NCBI RefSeq assembly: GCF_019244115.1
Contig: NZ_JAFATE010000397.1
Location: 1-32,491, forward strand
Origin: Bradyrhizobium sp.
GTDB taxonomy: Bacteria; Pseudomonadota; Alphaproteobacteria; Rhizobiales; Xanthobacteraceae
Direction: 5' to 3'
DNA: 32,491 nucleotides
Within the stretch, counting starts at the first letter, position 1. Each line of letters begins with the position of its first letter. The notes under the pieces were generated by a model. That model saw nothing but the letters and a program-made list of their open reading frames with translations, was not told the DNA's origin and made no database searches. A program made the translations under genes and the position numbers. Positions 8,177 to 16,673 of the stretch are shown here, in pieces.

Positions 8177-9409
8177 ATGAAGAACGCAATCGTTCTCGGC
8201 GCCGGAATGGTGGGGATCGCGACCGCGGTGCATCTGCAGCGCCGCGGCTGGTCGGTCGTGGTCGTCGATCGCAGGGAGCCGGGGCAGGAGACCAGCTACG
8301 GCAACGCCGGCTTCATCCAGAGCGAGGCGCGGCGACCCTATCCGATGCCGACCGACCTCAAGTCGCTGCTCGAAATCGCCACCGGCCGCAGCAATGACGT
8401 GCACTATCGGCTTGCCTCATTGCCGCGCCACGCGGGTCCGTTGCTGAAGTACTGGTTGAACTCCTTTCCCGCGCGGCATGACCAGATTTCGGCCGACTAT
8501 GCGCGGATCATCGCAAAGGCCGAGAGCGAGCATGACGACCTGATCCGCGCCGCCGGTGCGGACAACCTCGTGCGTCGCGACGGCTATCGGGTTCTCTACC
8601 GGGATCAGGCGGCCTTCGACCGCGAGCTGGCTGAGGCGGAGGCGCTGCGCGCCGCCTACGGCATCAGCTTCCGCGCCATGTCGGCTGCGGATTTCGCGAA
8701 GGCCGAGCCGGGCCTGATCAATCCCGGCGTCGGAGCGCTGCACTGGCTCGAGCCGTGGACGGTCTCCGAGCCCGGCGCGCTGGTTGCAGCCTACTCACAT
8801 CTGTTCGAGCGGCTCGGCGGCACCATCATGCGTGGCGACGCCGAAACCCTCACCCAGACCGGGACAGGCTGGGCGGTCACGTCAGCCACCGGCCGGCTCG
8901 AGGCCGAGGCTGTCGTCGTGGCACTCGGCCCATGGTCGCCAAGCTTCCTGCGCCGGTTCGGCTACAGGATTCCGATGCTGGAGAAGCGCGGCTATCACCG
9001 GCACTATGCGGGCGGCCAGAAACTCGATCTGCCACTGCGAGACGCTGCGTTCGGCTATGTGATGGCGCCGATGACAAAAGGGTTGCGCCTGACCACCGGC
9101 GCCGAGCTGTCGGCGCCGGATGCGAAGCCGACACCGGTCCAGCTCACGCGCGCGGAGGCCGCCGCGCGCGACCTGATCGATCTCGGCAAGCCGGTCGAGC
9201 TCGAGCCGTGGCTCGGCACGCGGCCCTGCATGCCCGACATGCTGCCGGTCCTGGGCCGCGCGGCGCGGCACAAAGGGCTGTGGCTGCATTTCGGACATGG
9301 CCACCAGGGCTTCACCCTCGGCCCGACCACCGGCCGCATGCTGGCCGAGCTGATGAGCGGCGAACAGCCGGTCGTGGAGGCCACGGCATTTCGACCGGAT
9401 CGCTTCTGA
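8177..9409 (+). CDS. FAD-dependent D-amino-acid dehydrogenase-like oxidoreductase (DadA family)
   Basis: A 410-residue DAO-fold flavoprotein. The N-terminal dinucleotide motif is GAGMVG (residues 8-13), followed by a beta strand VVVVDRREPGQETSYGNAGF, a typical DadA-family segment that places the FAD. The C-terminus has the FAD-closing stretch HFGHGHQGFTLGPTTGRMLAEL. The length matches DadA (about 410-430). The family oxidises D-amino acids, or sometimes other amines and hydroxy acids, to 2-oxo acids and feeds electrons to the respiratory chain. As third gene of the amidase-MFS run it would oxidise the amino acid released by the amidase. The operon ends here; the next gene is convergent, 6 bp away. 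Confidence 0.85.
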   Translation: MKNAIVLGAGMVGIATAVHLQRRGWSVVVVDRREPGQETSYGNAGFIQSEARRPYPMPTDLKSLLEIATGRSNDVHYRLASLPRHAGPLLKYWLNSFPARHDQISADYARIIAKAESEHDDLIRAAGADNLVRRDGYRVLYRDQAAFDRELAEAEALRAAYGISFRAMSAADFAKAEPGLINPGVGALHWLEPWTVSEPGALVAAYSHLFERLGGTIMRGDAETLTQTGTGWAVTSATGRLEAEAVVVALGPWSPSFLRRFGYRIPMLEKRGYHRHYAGGQKLDLPLRDAAFGYVMAPMTKGLRLTTGAELSAPDAKPTPVQLTRAEAAARDLIDLGKPVELEPWLGTRPCMPDMLPVLGRAARHKGLWLHFGHGHQGFTLGPTTGRMLAELMSGEQPVVEATAFRPDRF

Positions 9410-9415
9410 GTTTGA

Positions 9416-10396
9416 TTACTCCGCCTTCAGGCCGGCCGACGCGACCACCTTCGCCCATTTCTCGGTTTCGTCGGCGATCAGCTTGGCGAAATCGACAGGG
9501 CGTCCGGGCATCGGCTCACCGGCGATCGCTGCGAAGCGCGCCTGCATCGCGCCGTCGGCGAAGGCTGCATTGATCTCGGTGTTCAAGCGCGCGACGATCT
9601 CGGGCGGCGTTTTTGCGGGCGCTGCAATGCCGTACCACTGGCTGGCCTCATAGCCCGGCAGAAAGCTTGCCACCGCCGGCAGGTCCTTCAGCACATCGGC
9701 TTGCGACGCGCTCGTCACCGCAAGCGCGCGTAGTTTGCCACTCCTGATATAGTCTGCGGTTCCCGGAGCTGCGGCAAACAGGATCTGCACTTGGCCGCCC
9801 AGAAGATCAGTCAGCGCCTGGCTCTGTCCGCGGTAGGGAACGTGAACCATCTTGGTGCCCGCCATGGCGTTGAACAATTCGCCGGCCATGTGCGGCGCGC
9901 TGCCGATCCCGGCCGAAGCCATGTTGATCTTGTCGGGATTGTCCTTTGCGTAGGCGATCAAGTCCAAAATGCTCTTCACCGGCAGGGACGGATGCACGAG
10001 GGCAACCATCGGCACGCGGATCACGCCCGCGACCGGCGCGATGTCGCGAAGGAAGTTGAATTTCAGGCGAGGATAGAGCGACGCATTGACCGCATTGGGC
10101 AGCGTCGCGAGCAGCAGCGTGTAACCGTCGGCCGCGGCATTGACGACCGCTTCGGTCGCAATGTTGCCGTCGGCGCCGGTGCGGTTCTCGACCAGGAAGG
10201 GCTGGCCAAGCCGGTCGGTCAGCCACTGCCCGATCAGGCGCGTGGTGATATCGACGCCGCCCCCCGCCGCAAATCCGGCGACGATACGGACCGGGCGCGA
10301 GGGATACCCGGTCTCTGCGGTCGCGACGCGCGACAGCATCGGACAGCCGAGGATGCCTGCGATCAGCTCGAATAGATGACGGCGAGAAGGGGTCAT
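9416..10396 (-). CDS. Tripartite tricarboxylate transporter (Bug/TctC family) substrate-binding protein
   Basis: A 326-residue periplasmic binding protein. The first ~28 residues form a signal peptide with an SRRHLF start and an ATAE cleavage region. The mature part opens with YPSRPVRIVAGFAAGGGVD, the Bug-family hallmark, and continues with LGQPFLVENRTGADGNIA and the HVPYRGQSQALTDLLGGQ loop. Bug proteins bind carboxylated ligands through the two loops around the AGGGVD segment. There is no tctA/tctB membrane partner nearby, which is common for these proteins in alpha- and betaproteobacteria. It faces the amidase run convergently and may deliver a related carboxylate, though this is only proximity. 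Confidence 0.9.
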   Translation of the reverse strand: MTPSRRHLFELIAGILGCPMLSRVATAETGYPSRPVRIVAGFAAGGGVDITTRLIGQWLTDRLGQPFLVENRTGADGNIATEAVVNAAADGYTLLLATLPNAVNASLYPRLKFNFLRDIAPVAGVIRVPMVALVHPSLPVKSILDLIAYAKDNPDKINMASAGIGSAPHMAGELFNAMAGTKMVHVPYRGQSQALTDLLGGQVQILFAAAPGTADYIRSGKLRALAVTSASQADVLKDLPAVASFLPGYEASQWYGIAAPAKTPPEIVARLNTEINAAFADGAMQARFAAIAGEPMPGRPVDFAKLIADETEKWAKVVASAGLKAE

Positions 10397-10573
10397 GAAA
10401 GGCTCGCGACAATGTTTCGCCTGCGGGCGGGTCTCGGTGAGTTGACCAAACGGGACCCGCGGGGTTGCCCCGGCTCGTTTGCTTTATTTTGCGTTCCGGC
10501 GGCTGCCGCTCACCTCGTGTAAAGCTTTTGCGGTCATAGGATGGCGGTCCATCCCGGGGAAGGCCGGAAAGCC

Positions 10574-10948
10574 ATGCGACTCCTCAGCTTCATCTACCGC
10601 GTCCTGTCGAACTTCGCGTTTTTGGCGCTGGCCTATTTCAGCCTCAACTACATCGAGAAATACAACAACCGCGCCAGCCTCGCGATCCTGATCCTGGTCT
10701 ACGCCGTCATGCGCTCGGTGTCGGCGCTGCGCTCGTTCTACTTCTACAACCGGATCGAGCGGCTCGAGATCGAGGCCCGCCGCATGGTGGGACTTTTGGT
10801 CGAGGGACCCAGCGGCGCGGCGCTGCGCAAACACCTGGTTGGCGAAGTCAGCCTGCTGCGCCGCGACGGCGAAATCAAAGCCTATATCGACCTGTTCTTT
10901 CTGGCGGCCGTGGTTCTGGTCTGCGTCGGCAAGATCATGACCGAGTGA
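10574..10948 (+). CDS. Small membrane protein of unknown function
   Basis: 124 residues from ATG 10574 (preceded by GGAAAG); an upstream ATG at 10541 adds eleven non-hydrophobic residues. Two hydrophobic segments stand out near the N-terminus (FLALAYFSLNYI and LAILILVYAVMRSV), and one at the C-terminus (DLFFLAAVVLVCVG), separated by a basic/acidic helix RIERLEIEARRMVGLL. This suggests a three-helix inner-membrane protein with a cytoplasmic amphipathic helix. I do not recognise the family. It is divergent from the Bug gene and convergent with the SGNH gene (7 bp gap), so it is probably monocistronic. Confidence 0.7.
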   Translation: MRLLSFIYRVLSNFAFLALAYFSLNYIEKYNNRASLAILILVYAVMRSVSALRSFYFYNRIERLEIEARRMVGLLVEGPSGAALRKHLVGEVSLLRRDGEIKAYIDLFFLAAVVLVCVGKIMTE

Positions 10949-10955
10949 TCGTCTC

Positions 10956-12101
10956 TCAGGGCAAGAGTCGTTTGGCGAGCTCTTCGTAAAGCATGCGGTT
11001 GCCGGCGACGGAAAAGTGGTCGTCGCCGAGGATATAGAGGTGCTCGTACCAGTCCACATCGCGATCGGCGACGGCGAAGTAGGGCGGAAACAGGTTGATG
11101 AACGCCTTGCAGCGGGTGGGGCAGAAATCACGCCAGATCCTGACCTGCCTGCTGTCACGGTCGTTCTGCGCGATCTGCTGGGCCCAGGGATAGACCACGA
11201 TGGTCAGCGGAATGCCGCGGCTCTTCAGGAGATCCGAAAGCCTCGTCATGTTCTGCACCGAGCGTGCGATGCCGCCCTCGACGCCGAGCGGCTCGTATCT
11301 GGCAGGGTCCGGATTGGGCGTGGTCCAGCCGATCCGGTCATGGTCGTGCTCGATCGCCCTGCGCCGGTTGCCGAGCATTGACTGCACCCAGCGCTTGGCG
11401 GTGATGCGCACGCGATTGGTGACGACGAAATGATCGATGAAGAAGTCGTGCTTCAGCGGCGACGCGGGCGGATAGGTGCCGGGCGGGAGAGTGCAGAACT
11501 TCTGGTATTGCGGATCGTCATCGATGCAGAAATAGGATGTCGCCTCGTCTTCGACGTCCGAACTGTCGGACAGCAGCACCACCTCGTCGAACTGCAGGCC
11601 GAGATCGAGCAGATACTTGACCTTCCTGTAGTAGATGCTGGGCGAATAGGATGCGACGCCGGCGTCGAGGAACTCGACTTTGGGGTCGCGCGCTTCGCCG
11701 GCTTGATTGAGCAACCCGAAGAAGGTCTTTTCGTAGGGGATGCCGATCGCCTCGGTGAAGGAATCGCCGACCAGCAGGATCCGACGATGATTTGATTTCA
11801 GCGGCACCTCGCGGACTGATCCATCCTTGAAGCCGAGGCTGTTGGTGAAAAGGGGGTAGCGCGCTTCGCCCCAGACGTCATAACCATCGAAATTCGCCGC
11901 CAGACCGTGGTCGTAGATCGAATTGGCGATCCGCGCCGCATGGTCGCGTTCCTGCCCCATCGTGAAGGCGGAGTAGAGAAAGTCGAAGCCAAGAAACAGT
12001 CCCACGCAATAGAGAAACATCAGGACATTGACCAGCACGCGCTTTGGCGCGAACCACGCTTTGAATGGTCGTGCAGGAAAGATCGACAGCCGGTCCGTCA
12101 T
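10956..12101 (-). CDS. Membrane-anchored SGNH/GDSL-like hydrolase
   Basis: A 381-residue protein with one N-terminal membrane helix (about residues 23-45, VLVNVLMFLYCVGLFLGF), followed by a periplasmic SGNH-type domain. The block I motif is VGDSFTEAIG with the putative nucleophile Ser114, and the C-terminal acid/His pair is in GDDHFSVAGN (D360/H362). The remaining blocks are weaker. Proteins of this kind act on acyl or acetyl groups of lipids and cell-surface polysaccharides, or are inactive structural relatives such as AlgX/AlgJ. Two secreted polysaccharide deacetylases are encoded on the same strand just upstream, suggesting a shared role at the envelope, but the 213-bp gap argues for separate transcription. 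Confidence 0.7.
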   Translation of the reverse strand: MTDRLSIFPARPFKAWFAPKRVLVNVLMFLYCVGLFLGFDFLYSAFTMGQERDHAARIANSIYDHGLAANFDGYDVWGEARYPLFTNSLGFKDGSVREVPLKSNHRRILLVGDSFTEAIGIPYEKTFFGLLNQAGEARDPKVEFLDAGVASYSPSIYYRKVKYLLDLGLQFDEVVLLSDSSDVEDEATSYFCIDDDPQYQKFCTLPPGTYPPASPLKHDFFIDHFVVTNRVRITAKRWVQSMLGNRRRAIEHDHDRIGWTTPNPDPARYEPLGVEGGIARSVQNMTRLSDLLKSRGIPLTIVVYPWAQQIAQNDRDSRQVRIWRDFCPTRCKAFINLFPPYFAVADRDVDWYEHLYILGDDHFSVAGNRMLYEELAKRLLP

Positions 12102-12314
12102 TGCGTCTCGTCAGTTGTTGGGGTCCCCGCAAGCCCCTTACCTGCCTCCGAGGTTGACGGCAACCCGGCCGAACCCCGCGCGACGCATCCCATGCCCGAG
12201 ACATCGCTTGCCGCGATGGGGCTCGCGTTCGACATTCGCGCGACTGGGAAGACGGCATAAGCCGCGGCCTGCGGTTCTCGCGTTCGCTTGGTGGATGAGA
12301 CGGCTTGCGCCGGC

Positions 12315-13688
12315 TCAGCGCTTCTTCAAGCTTGCAATCCGGACCGGCGGCTTGCTCCTGGCATTGTCCGGAGCCTCGCGTTCGGATGCGCTGCGATCCG
12401 CACTCGCGACGGGCGACTTCTGATGACCACTCCGCCCGATATGGCGCCCGTGGGATCGGCGCGAGGGGGACTTGGTCGTATGCATCGCAAGCGATCGGGC
12501 CGGCGTCGCCTCGCGCGCGCTGCTGGGCGCGTGCTCCAACGCGCGCGCAACCAGCGGCACGGCCTCGACCGGCGCATGCACCTTTTCGGCGATCTCGAAC
12601 AGATCGGCTGCCGGCACGGGCAGGGCGCTATCGGCGTTGTGCGGAATGACGCCAATCTCGCGTGGCCAGGGCGCCTGGCGTGGGAGGGGCACGCCATTGG
12701 GCCGGCGCGTCGCCGCGAAAGATTCGTTCATCAGCAGTTCGCCATCAAGCGCGCCCAGGTCCGAGAGCGTGGGAGCGGGAAGGGTGACGTCTGCGGCGAT
12801 ATCGAGTTCAGGAACTTTTGGCCAGCGCGCGATCGGTACGGTTTCCGAAACCGGATGCAGCTGCCATTCCTGTGGCTCGGTTGCGGTCGCGACCCGGTCG
12901 GCCGTTGCCGGCACGACGTGGACGATATGGTAGCCGCGAACCTTGAGTTCGTGCAGGAAGCGGGGCAGCGCCGCGACGGTACGGGCCTGAATGTCGTGCA
13001 GCAGGATGATGCCCCGGCCTCTCGCCTCCAGCCGCGTGATCGCGAGCTCGAAGACCTGGTTGGACGAAATGTGTCGCCAATCGTCGGCGAGAAAGTCGGC
13101 GCTCCAGACCTGGATCCCGCGGGAGGCGAGATAGCGCTCGGCAACATCGGAGCGCTCGAGGCCCGGGAAGCGGAAGAACGGCGCGAGCCCGGATGGATCG
13201 GTCATCGCCGCGGTCACCGACGCGATGCCCTGGTCGATCTGCGGCTGCGCGCGCTCGATCGGCAACCGTTCGAAGCCGAGCGGATGCGACTGGGTGTGGG
13301 TGCCCACCGTATGGCCGGCCGCAACGAGCTTGCGGACGCCCTCAGGATTGGCCTTAGCCTGATCGCCGATCGTGAAAAAGGTCGCGAGGACGCACTGATC
13401 GGCCAGGATCTGCAAGACCTGGTTGCTGTAGCGCGGCAACGGCCCGTCGTCGAACGTCAGCACCACCTCGTGGTCGTGAAGCGGAAGCGTTTCCTTGTAT
13501 TGCATCGCGCCGATCCGCGGATGCTCGGTGGGGTCGACGACAAGCGTCCGCGAGGTTCCGATCGCGTCGGGATGGCCAGGGCAATCGGCGGCGGCGGCTC
13601 CTTGGGCGACAACGAGCCAGGCCAACAATCCAAGACCGGAAATCGCTTGCCATCGGATCCGGACGCGACCAGAACGCTCAACCGCCAT
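12315..13688 (-). CDS. Secreted NodB-type polysaccharide deacetylase with basic C-terminal tail
   Basis: 457 residues from 13688, where AGGTGG lies seven bases upstream; an upstream in-frame ATG at 13733 is poorer. A signal peptide (GLGLLAWLVVAQGAAAA) precedes the NodB domain of carbohydrate esterase family 4. Motifs in order: TFDDGP (Asp80/81), HTQSHP (metal His131 and His135), FRFPG (Arg173), SADFLADDW, and LLHDIQ (His231). Such enzymes remove N- or O-acetyl groups from chitin-like, peptidoglycan or exopolysaccharide chains. After the catalytic domain comes an unusual tail of roughly 190 residues, poor in predicted structure and rich in Arg, Lys, Ser and Pro near the end. It is a clear paralogue of the gene upstream. 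Confidence 0.87.
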   Translation of the reverse strand: MAVERSGRVRIRWQAISGLGLLAWLVVAQGAAAADCPGHPDAIGTSRTLVVDPTEHPRIGAMQYKETLPLHDHEVVLTFDDGPLPRYSNQVLQILADQCVLATFFTIGDQAKANPEGVRKLVAAGHTVGTHTQSHPLGFERLPIERAQPQIDQGIASVTAAMTDPSGLAPFFRFPGLERSDVAERYLASRGIQVWSADFLADDWRHISSNQVFELAITRLEARGRGIILLHDIQARTVAALPRFLHELKVRGYHIVHVVPATADRVATATEPQEWQLHPVSETVPIARWPKVPELDIAADVTLPAPTLSDLGALDGELLMNESFAATRRPNGVPLPRQAPWPREIGVIPHNADSALPVPAADLFEIAEKVHAPVEAVPLVARALEHAPSSAREATPARSLAMHTTKSPSRRSHGRHIGRSGHQKSPVASADRSASEREAPDNARSKPPVRIASLKKR

Positions 13689-13913
13689 GACGCACCACCT
13701 GTATTTCCATTCCAAGACCGGCAAATCCAACAAATGCCGAACGGCCCGTTTCCCGGATTCGCCCTGGGCCTGCCATCACATCTTATGTATACCCGCAAGA
13801 ACCCCAACCAATAGCCGCCACGCGGTGAACCCAGCCTGAACAATCCGTCATCCACCGGCCCTCCGGATTTCACCGCCCATTCCGGTTAAAACTCCGGAGA
13901 TCCGAGCCGGCAG

Positions 13914-14717
13914 TCAGAGCTGCTTTGCGCCACTGTCCGGCGCGAGTGGCACGAGATGCACCACGTGATAGCCATTGTCGCGAAGATAACGCAGGAAAGT
14001 AGGCAGCATCGCGGCAGTCCAGGCCTTGGTGTCGTGCATCAGGATGATGCCTTTGCGGGCATTCTTCAATCGTCCAACGAGCAGCTTGAACTCCTGTTCC
14101 GGCGTCATCCTGATCCAGTCGCTGACCCAGAAGTCTGCGCCGAACACGGCGATCTCGCGCGACTGCAACAGGTCGAGCAGGGCCGGCGAGGATTCGAAGT
14201 TGGGAAAGCGGAAGAACGGCGTGGACGGTGTCGCCGCTGCGACGCCATGGAGGGCCAACTCGTCGGCGGCAATGCCATGATCGATCTCGTCAGTCGCGCG
14301 GCTCAGGCTGATCTTCGGCAGGCTTGGATGGTCCCAGGTGTGATGCCCGACCGTGTTTCCATCCGCCGCGATCCGCCGCACCAGATCCGGATGATCGGCC
14401 GCATGCTCGCCGATCAGGAAGAAGGTCGCGTGGACACACTCCTTCGCCAACGCCGCAAGCACTTTTGGCGTGGTCAGCGGGGAGGGACCGTCATCGAAGG
14501 TCAGCACGACCTCGTGGTCATGCAGGGGCAGGGTCTGCGGAAAGCTCTTGAGGCCGACCCGAGGGTAGAGCTTGGGATCGACGGCAAGAACGCGCGACGT
14601 CCCAAGCGTCCCCTCGCGCGGGCAGTCGGCAGCCTCTGCCGCGGCGGCCATTGCGGACAAGGCCAGCAACGCGCCGACCGCTGAGGGAAGCCATCTGTGC
14701 CGCGGCATATTTTCCAT
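13914..14717 (-). CDS. Secreted NodB-type polysaccharide deacetylase
   Basis: 267 residues from 14717; an alternative ATG at 14708 would drop three. A signal peptide (AVGALLALSAMAAAAEA) leads into a CE4 domain that begins like its neighbour (ADCP, LGTSR, VDP, then TLPLHDHEVVLTFDDGP). Catalytic motifs are TFDDGP (Asp75/76), HHTWDHP (His126/130), FRFPNFE (Arg170), GADFWVSDW and ILMHDTK. It ends soon after the last strand, so it is the compact form of the pair. Both genes are on the minus strand with a 225-bp gap. A tandem duplication followed by divergence of the downstream copy's tail is the simplest explanation. Confidence 0.88.
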   Translation of the reverse strand: MENMPRHRWLPSAVGALLALSAMAAAAEAADCPREGTLGTSRVLAVDPKLYPRVGLKSFPQTLPLHDHEVVLTFDDGPSPLTTPKVLAALAKECVHATFFLIGEHAADHPDLVRRIAADGNTVGHHTWDHPSLPKISLSRATDEIDHGIAADELALHGVAAATPSTPFFRFPNFESSPALLDLLQSREIAVFGADFWVSDWIRMTPEQEFKLLVGRLKNARKGIILMHDTKAWTAAMLPTFLRYLRDNGYHVVHLVPLAPDSGAKQL

Positions 14718-14797
14718 TGCGCCGGATGTTTCCGATTGGGTAAGGCTCGATCGATAATGACGACTTGAGCAAGTCTGTCAAACCGGGGACGCACGTC

Positions 14798-16219
14798 ATG
14801 AGCGAACAAATCGACGTTCCCCGCACCGACGAGGCGGCCCCGCTCGATCGCATTGCAATGCGCGGAGAGGATGGCGAGATCCGCCGCGCCTTCGTCGAGC
14901 GCATCGCCGGCGCGATCAAGGCGGGCGATGCCGAGATGTTGCGCGCTGTCGTTGCCGACCTGCACGAAGCCGACCTCGGCGATCTGATCGCCGCGCTGGA
15001 GGCGGAGGATCGCGTCAGCCTGGTGGAACTGACCGGAGCCGACTTCGACTTCTCGGCGCTGAATGAGGTGGATAATACCGTCCGCGAGGAAATCCTGGAC
15101 GAACTCGAGCCGGAGACGGTTGCGGAGGGCGTGCGGGAACTCGAGTCCGACGATGCCGTCGAACTGCTCGAGGCGCTCGACGAGGCCGAGCAGGAGGAGA
15201 TCCTCGAAAAGCTGCCGCCCTCCGAGCGCGACGTGCTGGAGCGCAGCCTCGATTATCCGGAAAACTCCGCAGGGCGGCGGATGCAGACCGATTTCATCGC
15301 GCTGCCGCCGAGCTGGACCGTCGGACAGGCGATCGACTATTTGCGCGAAACCCCCGATCTGCCTGATCGGTTCTACGAGATCTATGCCGTCGGGAGTGAT
15401 CGGCACTGGCAGGGCGCAGTGCCGCTCGATGCGCTGCTGCGCGCACGCCGACCGGTGCTGCTGGCCGACCTGATCGATCAGGATCGCCGCAAGGTCTCAG
15501 TGATGGATGATCAGGAGGAGGTGGCCCGGCTGTTCGGCAAGTACAATCTGGTCACCGCCCCTGTGCTCGATCGCGACGATCGGCTGGTCGGCGTCATTAC
15601 GGTCGACGATGTCGTCGACGTCATCGCGGAAGAAGCCGATGAGGAAATCAAGGCGCTCGGCGGCATTCCCAGCGACGAAGAACTGTCCGACAGCGTCTGG
15701 ACCATCGCCAGGGGCCGATTCAACTGGCTGCTCGTGAACCTGGCGACCGCCTTCCTTGCCGCATCGGTGCTCGGATTGTTCAAGGGGCAGCTCGAAAAGA
15801 TGGTGGCGCTGGCGGTGCTCGCACCGATCGTGGCGAGCCAGGGCGGCAACGCAGCGACTCAGACCATGACGGTGGCCGTCCGGGCGCTTGCGACCCGCGA
15901 GCTCGGCGCCAGCAACGCCTGGCGCGTCGTGCTGCGCGAGAGTCTGGTGGGCCTTTTGAACGGCCTCGCGTTCGCGCTCATCACGGGCGTTGCGGCGGTT
16001 GCCTGGTTCAATGTCCCCGGCCTCGGCGTCGTGATCGGGCTCGCGATCGTCTGCAATCTCGTGGCCGGCGCCCTCGGCGGCATCCTGATTCCGATGGCCT
16101 TGGAACGGGTGCGGGTCGATCCCGCCGTCGCCTCCGGCACCTTCGTCACGACCGTGACGGATGTCGTCGGCTTCTTTTCGTTCCTCGGCATCGCAACGCT
16201 CTGGTTCGGCCTGAAATAG
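14798..16219 (+). CDS. mgtE: Magnesium transporter MgtE
   Basis: 473 residues from ATG 14798 (GGGGA eight bases upstream). The architecture is that of MgtE. An acidic N-terminal alpha-solenoid covers residues about 25-150, with repeats around LEPETVAEGVRELESDDAVELL. A CBS pair follows (about 155-275, ending in GVITVDDVVDVI). A linking helix with EEADEEIKALGG leads into five membrane helices in the C-terminal third, including the conserved GGNAATQT pore segment and FVTTVTDVVGFFSFLG. MgtE is a homodimeric Mg2+ channel closed by Mg2+ binding to the acidic cytosolic domains. It is divergent from the deacetylase and appears monocistronic. No riboswitch-like leader is visible in the short 80-bp intergenic space. 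Confidence 0.95.
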   Translation: MSEQIDVPRTDEAAPLDRIAMRGEDGEIRRAFVERIAGAIKAGDAEMLRAVVADLHEADLGDLIAALEAEDRVSLVELTGADFDFSALNEVDNTVREEILDELEPETVAEGVRELESDDAVELLEALDEAEQEEILEKLPPSERDVLERSLDYPENSAGRRMQTDFIALPPSWTVGQAIDYLRETPDLPDRFYEIYAVGSDRHWQGAVPLDALLRARRPVLLADLIDQDRRKVSVMDDQEEVARLFGKYNLVTAPVLDRDDRLVGVITVDDVVDVIAEEADEEIKALGGIPSDEELSDSVWTIARGRFNWLLVNLATAFLAASVLGLFKGQLEKMVALAVLAPIVASQGGNAATQTMTVAVRALATRELGASNAWRVVLRESLVGLLNGLAFALITGVAAVAWFNVPGLGVVIGLAIVCNLVAGALGGILIPMALERVRVDPAVASGTFVTTVTDVVGFFSFLGIATLWFGLK

Positions 16220-16271
16220 CCTTTTTGCCCAAGCGCTTTTATCGTTAATCCGCCCTTAACGCGGCTCGCCG

Positions 16272-16302
16272 ATGATCCCCGGGCGAAAGGGACCGGGATC
16301 AT
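16272..16302 (+). promoter_or_regulatory. Inverted repeat overlapping the start codon of the HTH gene
   Basis: ATGATCCC (16272-16279) and GGGATCAT (16295-16302) are perfect 8+8 inverted copies around a 15-nt centre that contains AAAGGGA, the likely Shine-Dalgarno sequence. The right arm includes the first two bases of the ATG at 16301. It could be an autoregulatory operator or an RNA hairpin exposing the ribosome site in its loop while pairing the start codon. Confidence 0.5.
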
Positions 16303-16597
16303 GCAGCGTTTGCGTCTGAAGGCCGATGGGCGGATTGTCGAGTTGCGGGACGGGCAGGAATTCCCGTTGCAGCCGGATTCGCTCGTTGCAGCCACACGGG
16401 GCCTGCCGGGCGTGCGCGATCTGCGCCGGCGCGCGCAGCTGACCCAGCAGCAATTTGCTGAGAAGCTCGGCGTTCCCGTGGAGACCATCAGGAACTGGGA
16501 ACAGGGCAAGCGCGCGCCGCGCGGCCCGGCACGGGCGCTGCTCGCCGTCATCGCGCATGCCCCCGAGACGGTGTTTGCGGCCTTAGCCAAGGCTTGA
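16301..16597 (+). CDS. Small helix-turn-helix DNA-binding protein
   Basis: 98 residues. The N-terminal 40 residues are a basic beta-like segment (LRLKADGRIVELRDGQEF). The C-terminal half is an XRE/HigA-type HTH: VRDLRRRAQLTQQQFAEKLG, then VPVETIRNWEQGKRAPRGPA, with the typical WEQGKR motif after the recognition helix. This layout resembles HigA/NadS-type antitoxins, which normally follow a RelE-like toxin. No toxin-sized frame precedes it, only 81 bp after mgtE, so it is an orphan regulator or a solitary antitoxin. The inverted repeat across its start codon suggests autoregulation. Confidence 0.85.
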   Translation: MQRLRLKADGRIVELRDGQEFPLQPDSLVAATRGLPGVRDLRRRAQLTQQQFAEKLGVPVETIRNWEQGKRAPRGPARALLAVIAHAPETVFAALAKA

Positions 16598-16673
16598 GCC
16601 AGAGGCGAAGCTCCCGTTGGCAGAGCGCCGCCGAGGGGACATAATGTGCGCGCTTTTCTGAGAGTATCCGCCC

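Noticed and set aside
6896..8404. Minus-strand 502-codon frame opposite the MFS gene
   Set aside because: Its translation is rich in Asp, Arg and His with no domain, and it crosses the MFS-DadA boundary; a shadow of GC bias.
12288..13814. Plus-strand 508-codon frame opposite the first deacetylase
   Set aside because: It covers the reverse of the NodB domain with all catalytic motifs on the other strand; no domain in the plus-strand product.
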